Below, piece after piece: positions 23,615 to 34,995 of a DNA stretch of 64,000 nt. Source of the stretch: Nageia nagi (taxonomy: Eukaryota > Pinophyta). The stretch spans positions 112,592,001-112,656,000 of the forward strand of contig JBITNC010000001.1 of assembly GCA_050084985.1 (NCBI GenBank), read 5' to 3'. How positions within the stretch are numbered: the first letter of the stretch is position 1; each line of letters opens with the position of its first letter. The notes beneath the pieces were generated by a model that did no database searches, had not been told where the DNA came from, and saw nothing but the letters and a program-made list of their open reading frames with translations. A program made the translations under genes and the position numbers.

Positions 23615-23936
23615 GTATTTCTTCCATACTGCTCGGAAATGTGTGCTTCAACAAGAGATCCACCGGAACACAAGGAGGTCCCTATATGCACGCTAAAGAA
23701 CTTTCCTTATGCAACAGAACATACTGTACGGTGGGCTGTTGAATTATTTTAGACCCTTTTCAAGCAGAGGTCGGATGATGTTAATTCTTACCTTTCCAAT
23801 CGAGATTTCCAGGAATCATTAAAAAAAGCAAAATCGCCTGCAAGGCACCATATCCTTGGAATGTTAAGGGACGCTCTTGTCAAATACAAACCATTAAGGT
23901 TTGGCTTTTTGCATGACCTTATCAACGTGAGTTATC
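23615..23936 (+). pseudogene. UBA1-like: Ubiquitin-activating enzyme E1 relic, catalytic cysteine exon
   Basis: Between the acceptor TTTGCAG and the donor GTGAGT, one frame reads through about 107 codons with a single stop (TAG, 23750-23752). It contains STRDPPEHKEVPICTLKNFP, then HTVRWAVELF and VNSYLSN, in the order found in E1 enzymes (RDPPE...PMCTxxxFP...HxxxWA...VNAYLSN). PICTLKNFP satisfies the E1 active-site signature, and the cysteine that would form the ubiquitin thioester is codon 23687-23689. The following segment is less conserved but keeps an A-R..L..L pattern. The rest of E1 (second catalytic half and ubiquitin-fold domain) is not found downstream. Either a lost paralogue or a processed gene fragment is possible; introns argue for a genomic copy. 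Confidence 0.85.
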
Positions 23937-24478
23937 TTTGGTTATTTTAATTTGATTACTATTATTACTGTTCTTTATGTCAAATATTTTTGGAACATTG
24001 AGAAAATTATTGAAAAAGTATGATTTAATATCCTGTGGTCAATAAATTCTTTTTACTTACCTTTCATTATATATAATTGATTTCATTGTTGTTTACTGAA
24101 TCTACGGTTAAAAAAGTGGGAACTATTAATTCAAATTTCTGCATTTATTTTTGGAACAATAATATTAGAATCCGTTATGATGGCACATACCTGACCTATT
24201 TCTTTACAGTCTAAAAAAATATACTGTGCTGCACATTTTTGTTTGTTTTATAGATCACTCAATCTACTGTTAGATAATATTGAACGGACTGATTATAATA
24301 TTATTGTATCCATGAAGTGTAAATATCAAATGAAAAAGAATTCCCATGCATAATGGATTTAACCACTTAATTCATTCATGTTAGTATAGTGTGTATAACC
24401 ACTTTATTGACTCATCAATAAGGTTGTCATTAACACAACATTAGTAAATACTGATGTTACTGACCTAACTTGCTACAG
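23937..24478. other. Non-coding intron-like stretch
   Basis: AT-rich with no feature seen. Confidence 0.35.
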
Positions 24479-24623
24479 CACTATCTGAATATAAATTCAA
24501 AAATTCAACGAATTTTGGACGAGATGGTGAGAATGATCGACGACCCCAACGCTGAATCTCATACGGTGCTGGGGAGAAACAAACGACCTTAGATGTTTAC
24601 CCATCTTCAACGACACTTACAGG
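24479..24623 (+). other. Exon-like block of unidentified gene
   Basis: Acceptor CTACAG and donor GTAAAT border a frame reading NSKIQRILDEMVRMIDDPNA and GRNKRP, then a TAG. An alternative frame after GRN avoids the stop. It is richer in GC than its flanks. It does not match the E1 sequence expected next, so it likely belongs to a different gene, perhaps the one at 5.4-6.1 kb. Unrecognised family. Confidence 0.3.
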
Positions 24624-24698
24624 GTAAATTAAATCCTCCTCTAATACCATAGATTTCTATTTTATTAGAGCGATAGTTACATTGTAACGTCCGTGCAG

Positions 24699-24778
24699 AG
24701 CTTGAAATGTAGACAATGAAGAGCAAGAGTCTGGCCAAGCAACTTCAATCGCACAATGTGTTTGACGTCGACTTCAAA
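24699..24778 (+). other. Second exon-like block of unidentified gene
   Basis: Acceptor GTGCAG and donor GTAAGA border a frame with one stop near its start and then TMKSKSLAKQLQSHNVFDVDFK-like sequence (three sub-blocks of it are clear: KSKSLAKQL, QSHNV, FDVDF). It looks like a C-terminal helical piece. Its function is unknown. Confidence 0.3.
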
Positions 24779-24794
24779 GTAAGAAGTATTTCAC

Positions 24795-24904
24795 CTTCGC
24801 TATTTATCTCTGAATTAATCTACCTGGATTTCAATTTCAAGAGGAAACTCTTCGCTATTTATCTCTGAATTTATCTACCTGGATTTCAATTTCAAGAGGA
24901 AACT
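24795..24904 (+). repeat. Recent 55-bp tandem duplication
   Basis: The unit at 24795-24849 is repeated at 24850-24904 with one visible mismatch, just after an exon donor. Near identity suggests a recent event. Confidence 0.9.
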
Positions 24905-24959
24905 CATCATTTAGTGACTTGGTATGTGGCGGGAGAGAAAGCAATAGAGCGGCCGCCCG

Positions 24960-26527
24960 AACAAACTTCAATTATAAGGAAATTTAAAATGGCTCTTTTT
25001 GGTATAGATATGTTTTTTTTAATCAAAATTTAAATTGTTTTTAAGTAGTAGATATTGGATCTAAAGTAGTTTCTTATTTAAATAGAAATGGTATTCTTTA
25101 TACATATGAAAAATATTTATAATATTATGTTGATTATCATTTTGCAGGTAGGTAAAGATGAAGTATTAGCTAGTGATATATATATAATTTTAGAATTTTT
25201 TTTTACATAATTTTTTTTTTTTTGTTTTTATTATATTATCAGCCAAATATCATGTTAACATGAGATAAAATGTTGATAATCATTTCGTAATACCTGAAAA
25301 TCTATCATTTAAGATAAAGTTATTTTTATATAATTTAATTTTTTTATGTACTCAATTAATATTTGTAAATAAAAATATTATTTTTAGAGGGATGGTAAAC
25401 ACCTTTATAAAACCCTATGGTCATAAATCATCTTTAGGGTTTGTGTTTTGAACCCTTGGTTGTTATTTTTGATTTTATTTTTGTTGGATTGTTGTAATAA
25501 ATAATATAGATTAAATTTAAAATATTTATATTTACAATAAATCTTAGTTAGTAATTGGATTGAAAAAATAAAAAATATTATGTAAATAAAAAAATTAATT
25601 TACTTCTTTCTAATGAATACATATAAAGTTAATATTTGAACGATTTGTTTGTATATGTAAAAATTGTTTTTTTATAACAAAGTTTGAATCATAAGTTAAA
25701 TGTTTTAACCTTTTCTTAATTTATATATGAAAATTAAATTTTAAATATATATAATTGATATTTTGCAACAAAGTTTAAATATTCTTATAATGAATACATT
25801 GAATTAAAAGTTATTGTGATGATTGGATATATTTTTTAATAGAAATTATAATTACATAAATTGCATACTATATTGACATAAAATTAATTAATTGTTAATA
25901 ATATAATTTAAGTCAATATCTAATTTTTGTTTTATAAAATTTTAATGAATATAATTTATATTTTTATAATTATTACAATTTTAAAATAAATAAACATAAA
26001 GAAGTATATAATGAATTAAATTAATTATAAAGTTATCAATAGTACATTCTAATTCTATAATTAGATTTATAAAATAATTATAACGTTTACAATATATTTG
26101 TGCTTTGTATATTTGTATGCTGAATAGGTTGTATTTGTAAGATGAATATGTTGTGTAGTTTAGTATTATGCTAATTATAAAATTTGTATTGTATAGGTAT
26201 TTCTAAATTTTTTAAATTTGTAAAATAAAATTATAACTAATTTAGTAGATTTTATTGCAATATGTTTCGCATTTTTATATTTTTACAATTAATTAAGTAT
26301 ATAGTTTATATTGAATTGTGAGAATTTTATGAGTTTAAATTTTTCTTTTTATCAATAATATACTATTATGTCCATTGATTAATATCCTAAAATATATGTA
26401 GGTAATACTGTAAAATATTAATTAAGGCTTACTTTTTGTATTGTAATACATTAAATAATTTATTACTAGTAAAATTGAACATTAATTTTTAAATATTTAA
26501 TATATAAATTGATAAATAGTTGATATT
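24960..26527. other. AT-rich non-coding stretch
   Basis: Long runs of T and A with no ORF. It contains copy one of the repeated AT segment described at 26107. Confidence 0.4.
26107..26270 (+). repeat. AT-rich segment, copy 1 of 3
   Basis: Phrases TATTTGTATG, AGGTTGT, TGTGTAGTTTAG.ATTATG, ATTGTATA, AAATTTGTAAAATAAAAT and TTTAGTAGA.TTTT occur in the same order here, at 28573-28682 (partial) and at 28918-29060. The purine satellite lies between copies 1 and 2. Confidence 0.7.
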
Positions 26528-28566
26528 TTGTGTGGAGAGAGGTTGCGAGAGTTGTAAGGTGGGGAAGGGAGCAAGAGAGAGAGAGGAGGTGAAAGAGTGG
26601 GAGGGGGTGTGAGTGGTAGGGGTGCAAGTGCAAATGAGAGGGGGATGGGGAGTGGGAGGAGGGATGTGAGAGAGTGGAAGAGAAAGAGTTAAATGAGATA
26701 AGAGTGTGGGAGAGGGAGTGGAAGGGGGAGAGTGGGAGGGGGGTGTGAATGTGAGAGGGGGAGTGCAAGGAGTGGAAAAGGGGATGTTAGAATGTGGGAG
26801 AGGGAGAGTGAATGGGGAAGGAGGGGTTGGGATTGGGAAAGGTGGCAAGAGATGGAAGAAAGGGAGGGGATAGGTTTTGTTGGGAGGGAGAGGGTGTGGG
26901 AGGAGAGAGGTAGAATAAGAGGGAGGGGAGGGCAAGGGAGATGGAGACAGAGGAATGGGTTGAGAAAATATAAGGGGTGTGGGAGAGGGACTGGGAGAGT
27001 AAGGTGTATGTAGAGATGGAGTGGAAGAGAGGGCCGTAGTGGGAGGTGAAGAGATGGAGGGAGGGTGGTGAAGGGGAGATGGAGGTAATGGGGAGAGAGG
27101 GTGGTGGGGATAGTTGAACGATGAGGTAGGGGAGTGAGAGAGAGAGAGGGGAGGAAGAGGGACGGTGCGAGCGAGTGGAAGAGGGGGTTTGAGGAGGAAA
27201 GGAAGAGGTAAAGTGCGAGAAGGGAGGAGGGGATGTGAGGGGGTGTTAATGAGAGATGAAGAGATGGAGGGAGGGGGCAAAGGATAAATGGAGGTAGTGG
27301 GAATGGAGAGAGGGAGCAGGTGGGTAGAGTGGGAGAGAGAGGTGGTGGGGAGTGTTGCATGATGAGGTAAGGGGAGTGAGGGGGAGAGGGAGAGATGGGA
27401 AGGGAGATAGGAGAGTGGGATGGAAGGGAGAGATGTATAGTGTGATAGGGGTGCGAGAAGGTAAGGAGAGATGGAGTGAATTAAGGGTTGGGAATGGAAG
27501 GTGTAGAGATGTGAGAGGGGAGGTTGAAGGGAAATGAAGGGATGAATAAGTAGAGATGGAGAGTGGAAGAGTTGAAAGGAGAGGGTTAAAGAAATGGAGG
27601 GGGTGGGGAGAGTTGGATGGTGAGGGAGGGGAAGTGGTAGAGTGATAAAAAGCTAGAGTGGGAGGGAGGGTGAAAAGGGATGGAGAGATGGAGGGGGAGT
27701 GTGAGAGGGGGTGAAAGTCGGAATTATAAGGAGGAGAGAGAGGGATGGAGGGGTGCGCGAGAGGGGGGGGAAGGGGTGTGAAGGGAGGGAGAGTTGGAAG
27801 GATCGAGATGGGGAGTGCGATCGGGAAGGAGGAAGGAGGGGGTAAGGGTTAGGGGAGCAGATGTGAGAGATGGAGGGGAGAGTGAAGGGGGTAAGAGGAG
27901 AGTTGGAGGGTAGGGTAAAGGGAGGGAGGGAGAGAGAGAGGGGGCAAAGGGAGAGTTGGAGGGTGAGGTAAGGGGAGAGAGAAAAATGGGAGTAAGAGGG
28001 GGTAGAGGGAGAGACGGAGGGGGAGTAAGAGGAGGGGAGAGGGAGATATGTGGAGTCGAAGATTGAGGAGATATAAGGATGTAGATAGGGGAGTCAAAGA
28101 GGGGAAAGAGATAGATATGGGAGTTGGAGAGGTTGTAAAGGGAGAGTTGGAGGGTGGAAAAGTGGGAGAGAGGGGTTAGAGGTAGAGATGAAGGGAGGGG
28201 GTATAAGAGGAGGGAAGAGTGAGTGAGATGGGAAGGGAGAGATGTTGAGTGGGAAATGGGGGAGATATAAGGAGGTAGATATGGGAGTTAAAGAGGGGGG
28301 AGAGTTAGATAGGGGAGTTGGAGAGGGGTTGCAAGAGAGGGAAAGAGGGATGGGGAGAGAGGTAGAGTGAGTTAAGGAGATGGAGTGAGAGAATGGAAGA
28401 GTTGAGGGTGAGAGGAAGAGATGGATGTAAGGAAGAGAGGTAGGGGGTGTAAAGAGTTGGTGGGAGGGGCAACGGGAGTGAGAGGGAGGAGGAAGGCGTG
28501 GGAGTGAGAGGAAGGGGGAAGAGGGTGGGAGAAGGGGGAGGTTGATTGGGAGAGGGAGGTAGAGAT
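26528..28566 (+). repeat. 2-kb purine-only satellite (GA-rich)
   Basis: Nearly every plus-strand base is A or G, with sparse T. Recurring motifs are GAGAGATGGAGGGAG, GTGGGAGAGG and GAGTTGGAGGGT. No fixed period is evident, which suggests degenerate short-unit expansion. The long minus-strand ORFs across it (for example 26489-27280 and 26689-27360) are Pro/Ser/Leu/His artefacts of the pyrimidine strand. Such mirror-rich purine tracts can form triplex DNA; that is general knowledge, not shown here. Confidence 0.95.
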
Positions 28567-28572
28567 AATTTT

Positions 28573-28682
28573 AAATTGTATATTTATGCTAATAATTGTG
28601 TGTGATAAAGTTTACATTATACATTTATTTTTAAATTTGTAAAATAAAATGATAATTAGTTTAGTAGATCTAGTAGATTTCA
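28573..28682 (+). repeat. AT-rich segment, copy 2 of 3
   Basis: This partial copy starts at TTGTATATTTATGCTAATAA and ends at the phrase GTTTAGTAGATCTAGTAGAT, also seen at 29039-29057. Confidence 0.7.
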
Positions 28683-28770
28683 TTGATGAGGTTGAAATAA
28701 ATGTTGTAGCTCTTAATGTTGCTAGAATACTAGTAAGAAATTCTTATTTTTTGATAAGGATGTTTATTTT

Positions 28771-28826
28771 TAGAGGGAGAAGGGGAGGTGCAGATGGAGA
28801 AAGAGAGGGAGAGGGAGGAGGAGGCG
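28771..28826 (+). repeat. Small purine satellite block
   Basis: A 55-base G/A-rich island (GAGGGAGAAGGGGAGG style) between AT-rich copies 2 and 3. Confidence 0.8.
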
Positions 28827-28917
28827 AATATAATTTTAAATTAAATACAAAGTTATAAATTGTACATTTTTTCTATAATTATATTTATAAGATAATGTTA
28901 AATTATATTTTTGTTTT

Positions 28918-29060
28918 GTATATTTGTATGATGTATAGGTTGTGTAGTTTAGGATTATGTTACTAATTATGTATGATAAAATTTATATTGTATATTTATT
29001 TTTAATTTTTTTAAATTTTTAAATAAAATGATAACGAGTTTAGTAGATCTAGTAGATTTT
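28918..29060 (+). repeat. AT-rich segment, copy 3 of 3
   Basis: Matches copies 1 and 2 in phrase order, ending GTTTAGTAGATCTAGTAGAT. Confidence 0.7.
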
Positions 29061-29986
29061 GGTATAATTACCTTTTTATACTTTTATAACTAGTTTAATA
29101 TTTATACAAATGGTTGAACTTTTTTTATCAATAATATATTACTTGTCCCTTGATTAATATCTTAAAATTCATATTCTAATGAAATCATGTATTTTTACAA
29201 TGATTAATATTATTAATCATTTATGATAATTGTTTTAAATAGTTAACTTTTTTATCAACATTATACTTGTATTTATTAACATACTAATGTTTTTATTACA
29301 TTGATATTATGTGTTGTTTATGACACTATCATTAATCATCTAGCATTGATATATTATTTATTTTCTTAGAAAATGGTTGATAATGATTTATTCATTTGAT
29401 AAACCTCATTAATTGATGATAATAGTTATCTAAATTTGTTTGATATTATTTGATGATTTATCAACTTGATAATAATGGATTTTATTTATTTTAGATAACT
29501 TTATTTTCATTAATGATAAATTTATACATGTTTGAAGATGCTTTATGATTGAACTTTTCCTATTGATGATTAACTTCAATTATTTGGTGATGAAAGTTTT
29601 ACATATTTGAAGATGAACTTGTTTTATTATGATGATGAACTTTGATTAATCTTTTTATCATAATTAATAATATTAATAAATTTAAGACTTCCTAGTAGTT
29701 ATAAATAGTTGATAATTTGTAAGAAAGTTAAATAAATTTATGGTTACGTAATTGTTTAATTTAGTGTTTTAAATACCAAAATCATAATCATGTAAAATTC
29801 ATATTATGTTGAAATAAAAACTGGTTGATTATTGATAATAATTTAATTTTTATTCTTATGTGAACTTGTTTGTTGAATAATAAATATAATTTATAATTTA
29901 TAATTGATTATTAATTATAATACAAGTTTTGGTTTATTTGTGGAATTGTATTTTACTTGGTAATATTTTAGTATAATATTAATAAA

Positions 29987-29990
<4 letters not shown>
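29061..29990. other. AT-rich non-coding stretch with TTGATGAT phrases
   Basis: TTGATGATAA-like and TTATTGATGA-like phrases recur from about 29180 to 29660. No coding potential. Confidence 0.4.

Positions 29991-30028
<38 letters not shown>
29991..30028 (+). repeat. (AT)n microsatellite
   Basis: About 19 uninterrupted AT dinucleotides. Confidence 0.95.
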
Positions 30029-30032
<4 letters not shown>

Positions 30033-30039
30033 TCAATTA

Positions 30040-33000
30040 CAATTTTTTTTTGGATGAAAAAGATTTTATATTACTAAAACTTTTTAATATAAAAAGGGTG
30101 GGTGGGATTAAGCATACCCCGTGGTACACCACAACACAAACTAACTACTTAGTAGTTAGGAGAGAAAAATAACTCTGCCAAACCACATAAAACCAAAGAT
30201 ATTATCTGAATCAACAAAATTTCTTGAAGAATTAAAAGACCCCCAAAACCAAAGGTTAACCATCAACTATGCATATAATAAATCAATCATTAGAGGGGGG
30301 CAAACAAAAATTATCCATAAAGTGCATATGCTCCCAACCATCACCTTATGGAGCTATCATATTCCACCCATTATTATAATTACTACCATTGGTAGTAGCA
30401 CGCATGTCAATATTTGGCCCATTGGAAGAGTGGGATTTTAAACATCTCCCTACCTAATAATAGGACCAAGAAACTCAGGCTGAACATCCCAACCATTATG
30501 AGAGCGGGCGAAAGTAGGATCTCTAGAATTCAACCTCTTAGGATTTAGCAGAGGTTGAGACTAGTGATGAGGAAACTTTGGAAGAGTAACATGAGCCATA
30601 CGTCAAGGTAGAATTAAGGTTCAACTTCACGAGCGATGCTTGTAACCCCAAATTAACTTTTTCCACTTGCATAGTAATCTGCAACCAATATTCATAGTAA
30701 ATAACATATTTTAAATAAGAGTGAAAGTTGTCTAAACTTCTTTATGACCTAATACAATATTGTTTCTAGGTTTCCATAGATTGTAAAGGATACTAATTCT
30801 AAAAATGTGTCAAACTTCACCAAAGGGTTCTAAAAAATAAGAGGATCCCAAGCTTGCCTAAAAATATGTCAAACTTCAACTAATAAGGTATTGGAAAAGG
30901 ATAAAATCCATTCCCATGCTTACTTAATTTTACCATAATACCATAAAATATGAGTGAAATTTTTAGGTTCTTGATAATAAGGGTAGGTACAATTAGCAAC
31001 ACCCAAGTAGGTATGCTATGACCAATAGGGAGACCCTAACAGATGAGACTCTAGGCAAAAAAACTTTGTTTAAATTCTATATACTTGGCCTAGGAAATAA
31101 ATAAATGGAAAGACCACATTGATTGAGAAGACACAAGATTTTATCGAATATTAAGCATTGCAAATATGGGAACATTAGGAGAAAGCAAATGGTAGCCATG
31201 GTGTGGCTTGTATTTAACAAGATTTATTTGCATGGGCTAGAACTAGTTATACCACCATGGTTTTTGAAAATGAGTACCAATTTTACTCTAAATGGAAAAT
31301 GGAGTTCTATCCATAACCTTTTAGGTTGTACGTACATCTAAAATTATCCTAAGTGTGCCAATTCCTAGTTCGATGATCAAAAAATTATTCAATAACCTCA
31401 ATTCCTTTCATGTGAAAATACAAAGCTCAAAACCATTGAACCTTAACCAGTGGCAACCCTTCAAGAGTGAATGTAGGTGACCATTAGATATTAAAAGAAT
31501 CAAGGGAAGGACCTACTGATTTGCTTCGAATATACCAAGAATGCTAAGGCTTAAGGGACTCCTAGGATTTTTCAGATGCTCTTAATCATAAGTGATCCTA
31601 AAATTTTGATATTGATTGGAGTTGTGAGGACAACTTAAAAACTTAGCCCCTTTCAAGTCTTTTTTCCTAATGAAAGACTATGAGAAAAATGTCAAACTAA
31701 AATCTGCCAAGCTTCATTCCCCTCCAAAGCTCTTAAAAGCCACTTAGCACACAAAGTAAACCCCTAAAACTGATAATTAAATAATCCCATACCACCAGCA
31801 GAGCAAGGGAGATAACAAACATCCTAGGCAACTATGTGAAAATCTCTTTATTGAACATCAGAAGCCCAAATAAAGTCCCTTAAAAGCTTATTAAGCTTTT
31901 GGTAACTAGTCTTTGTGTGAACCCAACAAGATTAATAATAAACATGCGTATTAGTAAGAATTTTATAATAAATTTGAAACTTACCAGCTAAAGAGAGCTT
32001 CTTAGTAGCCCAATAACTTAGCTTTTTTTTTTTTTCAACCGTTTGAACCATAAAACTTTAGAGTTAAGGAGGAGAAGCTTGGAAAGCAAAGGGATTGCCC
32101 AAGAATTTAAACATCTTTCCATTTTCAATCCATTTCCAAGGAAAACGAGTAAGCTAATTAGGGACACAATGTAGACTTCTTGTAGTAAGAAATTTTTTAC
32201 CATTGAATACTGGAACCAGTAGCAAGATAGAAAGTATCCAAAAATTTAAGAGCATTCTGAACAAACTTCTCATATTCTTGAAGAGTGAGGAAAGTGTCAT
32301 CAATAAAATGACCATTCAATAGTTGCAAAGGAGAATTAAGAATGGATATTCTTCTGATTAAACAATGGGAGGCCTGATGCATAAGAAGGTAGCTAAAAGC
32401 TTCAACAACTAAAATGAATAAGGAGGGTGCCAAAGGGAAACCTTGATGAACATATACAACTAAAGAAATACTTTGAGATTGAGAAACATTCATGGTTAGC
32501 ATAACAAAAGCATCCTTGAATAATATTTTAACATAAGAAATAAAAAAATGCCAAAGCCAAGAGTTGAAAGCATAATAGTGATGTAGAACCATTCAATTCT
32601 ATCATAAACCTTCTCAAAGTCTATTTTAATGAACATGACATCTTGGTCTAAAGAGCAAGCCTATTGCACACCTTTCTAAATAGCTGTAATATTATTTAGA
32701 ATGTATCAACTTTTAACAAACCCTATTTATTTGATTGAATGATCAAAGGAAGAAAAAGCCTTAACTTGAGAGCTGATGCTTTAATAATGATTTTATAGCT
32801 AACATTTAGCAAGGTGATTAGGTGCTAGTTAGTAATGCACTCTAGATCTCTAGGCTTGAGTATAAACTTAATATTTCCTTTATCTATCATTGGACCTAGG
32901 GAACTAAAGAGCATAACTTCTCTGTACACTTGGAGAAGGTTCAACCTAAGCATGTCCCAAATTTCTTTATAAAATTCATAGGGAAAACCATAAATACCAG

Positions 33001-33200
33001 AAGATTTATCATTGAACATCTAAGATAGAGAAGATTTCAAATCCTTTAAGGAGAGAGGTGTTTCATAGGAATATATTTGAACTTGAAAAACCATGAGAGG
33101 TATGCCATCACAACACTCATTCAAAGCTTGCTAGCAAATAAGAGTAAGAGATTGAGAAATAAAAACCTTTTGATATTGAGCAACAAAAGTTGAAAAATTA
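30040..33200 (-). mobile_element. LINE ORF2 relic, 5'-truncated
   Basis: Minus-strand reading gives a LINE-type reverse transcriptase: SSGIYGFPYEFYK (33019-32825 ORF), KFILKPRDLECITN, VHQGFPLAPSLFIL and NGHFIDDTFL with the catalytic Asp pair, then ATGSSIQW (32592-32197 ORF). Below that, broken frames carry the thumb and C-terminal region (SYWATKKLSLAGKFQI, GGMGLFN, a Cys/His-poor tail). The endonuclease domain is missing because the sequence stops at about 33200 against a purine block. The 3' end is near 30040, where the plus strand has a T run (poly-A on the minus strand). Many stops and frameshifts show it is dead. Confidence 0.85.
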
Positions 33201-33204
33201 TCAA

Positions 33205-33690
33205 GAGAAGAAAAGGGAGAGATGGAAAGGGGAAGGAGGAGAGAGAGGGGAAGGGAGGGAGAGAGAGGAGGTAGGGATGGGTGGAGGGAGAGATGGAGGC
33301 AGTGGAAGAGAGGGTGAGATAGGGGGAGGGGAAGAGTGAGAGGGGAAGGGGCAAAGGTGAGGGGTAGGGAGAGATGATGAGTGGAAGAGGGGGTGGGAGT
33401 GGGAGGGAGAGAGTGATAAGGAGAGAGGGAGAGATGGAGGGAGTGTAAGAGATGGGAGGGAGGAAGGGGTTGTGAGAGAATAGGAGGGGGGTGCGAGCAT
33501 GAGGGGGGAGAGTCAGAGGGGGAGAGAGAGATGGAGGGAGGGGGATGATGAGTGTGAGAGAGTGGAAGAGGGGGTGGGAGTAGAAGTGGGAGGGGGAGAG
33601 TGAGAGATGGAGGTATGGGGAGGGGAGGGAGTGCATGGGGAGAGTTAGAGGGAGGGGTAGCGTGAGTGGGAGAGTGAGATTGGTTATCTT
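33205..33690 (+). repeat. Second purine satellite block
   Basis: Same composition, strand and motifs (GAGAGATGGAGGGAG, AGTGGGAG) as 26528-28566. It abuts the 5'-truncated end of the LINE. The minus-strand ORFs at 33121-33636 and 33201-33500 are low-complexity artefacts. Confidence 0.95.
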
Positions 33691-34412
33691 ATGATGCTAT
33701 GTTATTGATATTTGAAAGAACTTTCATGTGATTTTGATAGAATATGAATTTGATCATTTAGGTTTATTCTAATCATTTGATATCAAAATCAAGTTTCAAT
33801 GTTTCTCTTCAACATATTCGAGGTCATTCCTACTTCCATATTGTAGGCTTCATTTTTCTTTATCTTTGGAGGTTCATCTTCATTCTTGTGAGGTAAAATC
33901 AATTGAAGGTATAACCTCTCACCCTATTTTTTAATTTCATTTTAATTTTAGACTACTTCATTGTGTTATTAACATTTTTTTATATTTTTATAATATATTA
34001 TTATTATAAGAAACCATACAATAATATGTGTTAGTTATTATTATTATTATTATTAAAATGAGCATTTAAGTAGCAATAATATATTATAAACTTCTAATAT
34101 TTTAGTTATAATTTTTACAAAGTTTTTAGTTATAAAACTATATGTAATTTTTTTACGTTTATAACATAAAATATGATGTAAAATCTTATCAATAAAAATA
34201 TTACAATTTTTTACCTTAATTCAAATAAAAAGAGGCTTTATTAAAAAAATTAAATAAAATATAAGGAGGGAGAAGCTATATTTTTCCTTCAAAGATTTAT
34301 AAAAATAATAAAAACAAAGGGGAAAAGCTTAGATAAAATAGTATTAACAATAAGTGGCACCCTTGGTCACCTCCCTCCCTTGGCTCATGCGGTCATAACT
34401 ACACTCCATTAG
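33691..34412. other. AT-rich non-coding stretch
   Basis: No gene. There is a short ATT run near 34040 and A/T tracts to about 34330. Confidence 0.4.
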
Positions 34413-34995
34413 CTTCCTCGCTCTCTATCAACCCTCGTGACACCTTAATCGATCACCTTCCTCCTAGTTAGTATCATTGTTAATGTAGTTCTATTGATTT
34501 TTATCATTATATTATTACCCTAACTTCCTCGCTCTCTATCAACCCTCACGATACCTTAATCGATCACCTTCCTCCTAGTTAGTATCATCGTCAATGTAGT
34601 TCTATTAATTTTTATCATTATGTTATTACCCTAGCTTTCTCACTCTCTATCAACCCTCACGATACCTTGATCGATCGCCTTGCTTCTAGTTAGTATCATC
34701 GTCAATGTAGTTCTATTGATTTTTATCATTATGTTATTACCCTGGCTTCTTCGCTCTCTATCAACCCTCATGAGACCTTAATCGATCGCCTTCCTCCTAG
34801 TTAGTATCATCATAAATGTAGTTTTATTGATTTTTATCATTATGTTATTACCCTAGCTTCCTCGCTCTCCATCAACCCTTGTGACACCTTAATCGATTGC
34901 CTTCCTTCTAGTTAGTATCATCGTCAATGTAGTTCTATTGATTTTTATCATTATGTTATTACCTTAGCTTCCTCGCTCTCTATCAACCCTTGTGT
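34413..34995 (+). repeat. 111-bp tandem repeat, about 5.2 copies
   Basis: Units start CTTCCTCGCTCTCTATCAAC at 34413, 34524, 34635, 34746, 34857 and 34968, an exact 111-base step each time, with the last partial. Units differ by few bases, and no insertions or deletions disturb the period. All six frames contain stops in the unit, so it is not a repeat protein. The core carries TCGATC and AGTTAGTATCATCGT. Confidence 0.95.

Noticed and set aside
23615-23936. Functional E1 gene
   Set aside because: In-frame stop at 23750, frameshift at 14251 and loss of a conserved adenylation segment; no downstream E1 exons seen.
24951-24958. GCGGCCGC rare-cutter site considered as a cloning vector trace
   Set aside because: The site is isolated, with no flanking vector sequence, and occurs within otherwise normal sequence.
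26489-27360. Long minus-strand ORFs of 263 and 223 codons rich in Pro, Ser, Leu and His
   Set aside because: They exist only because the pyrimidine strand of the purine satellite lacks stop codons; composition is low complexity with no domain.
33121-33636. Minus-strand ORF of 171 codons
   Set aside because: Same artefact from the second purine block; only its last part touches LINE sequence.
34413-34995. 111-bp repeat considered as a repeat protein (111 = 37 codons)
   Set aside because: Every frame on both strands has stops within the unit.
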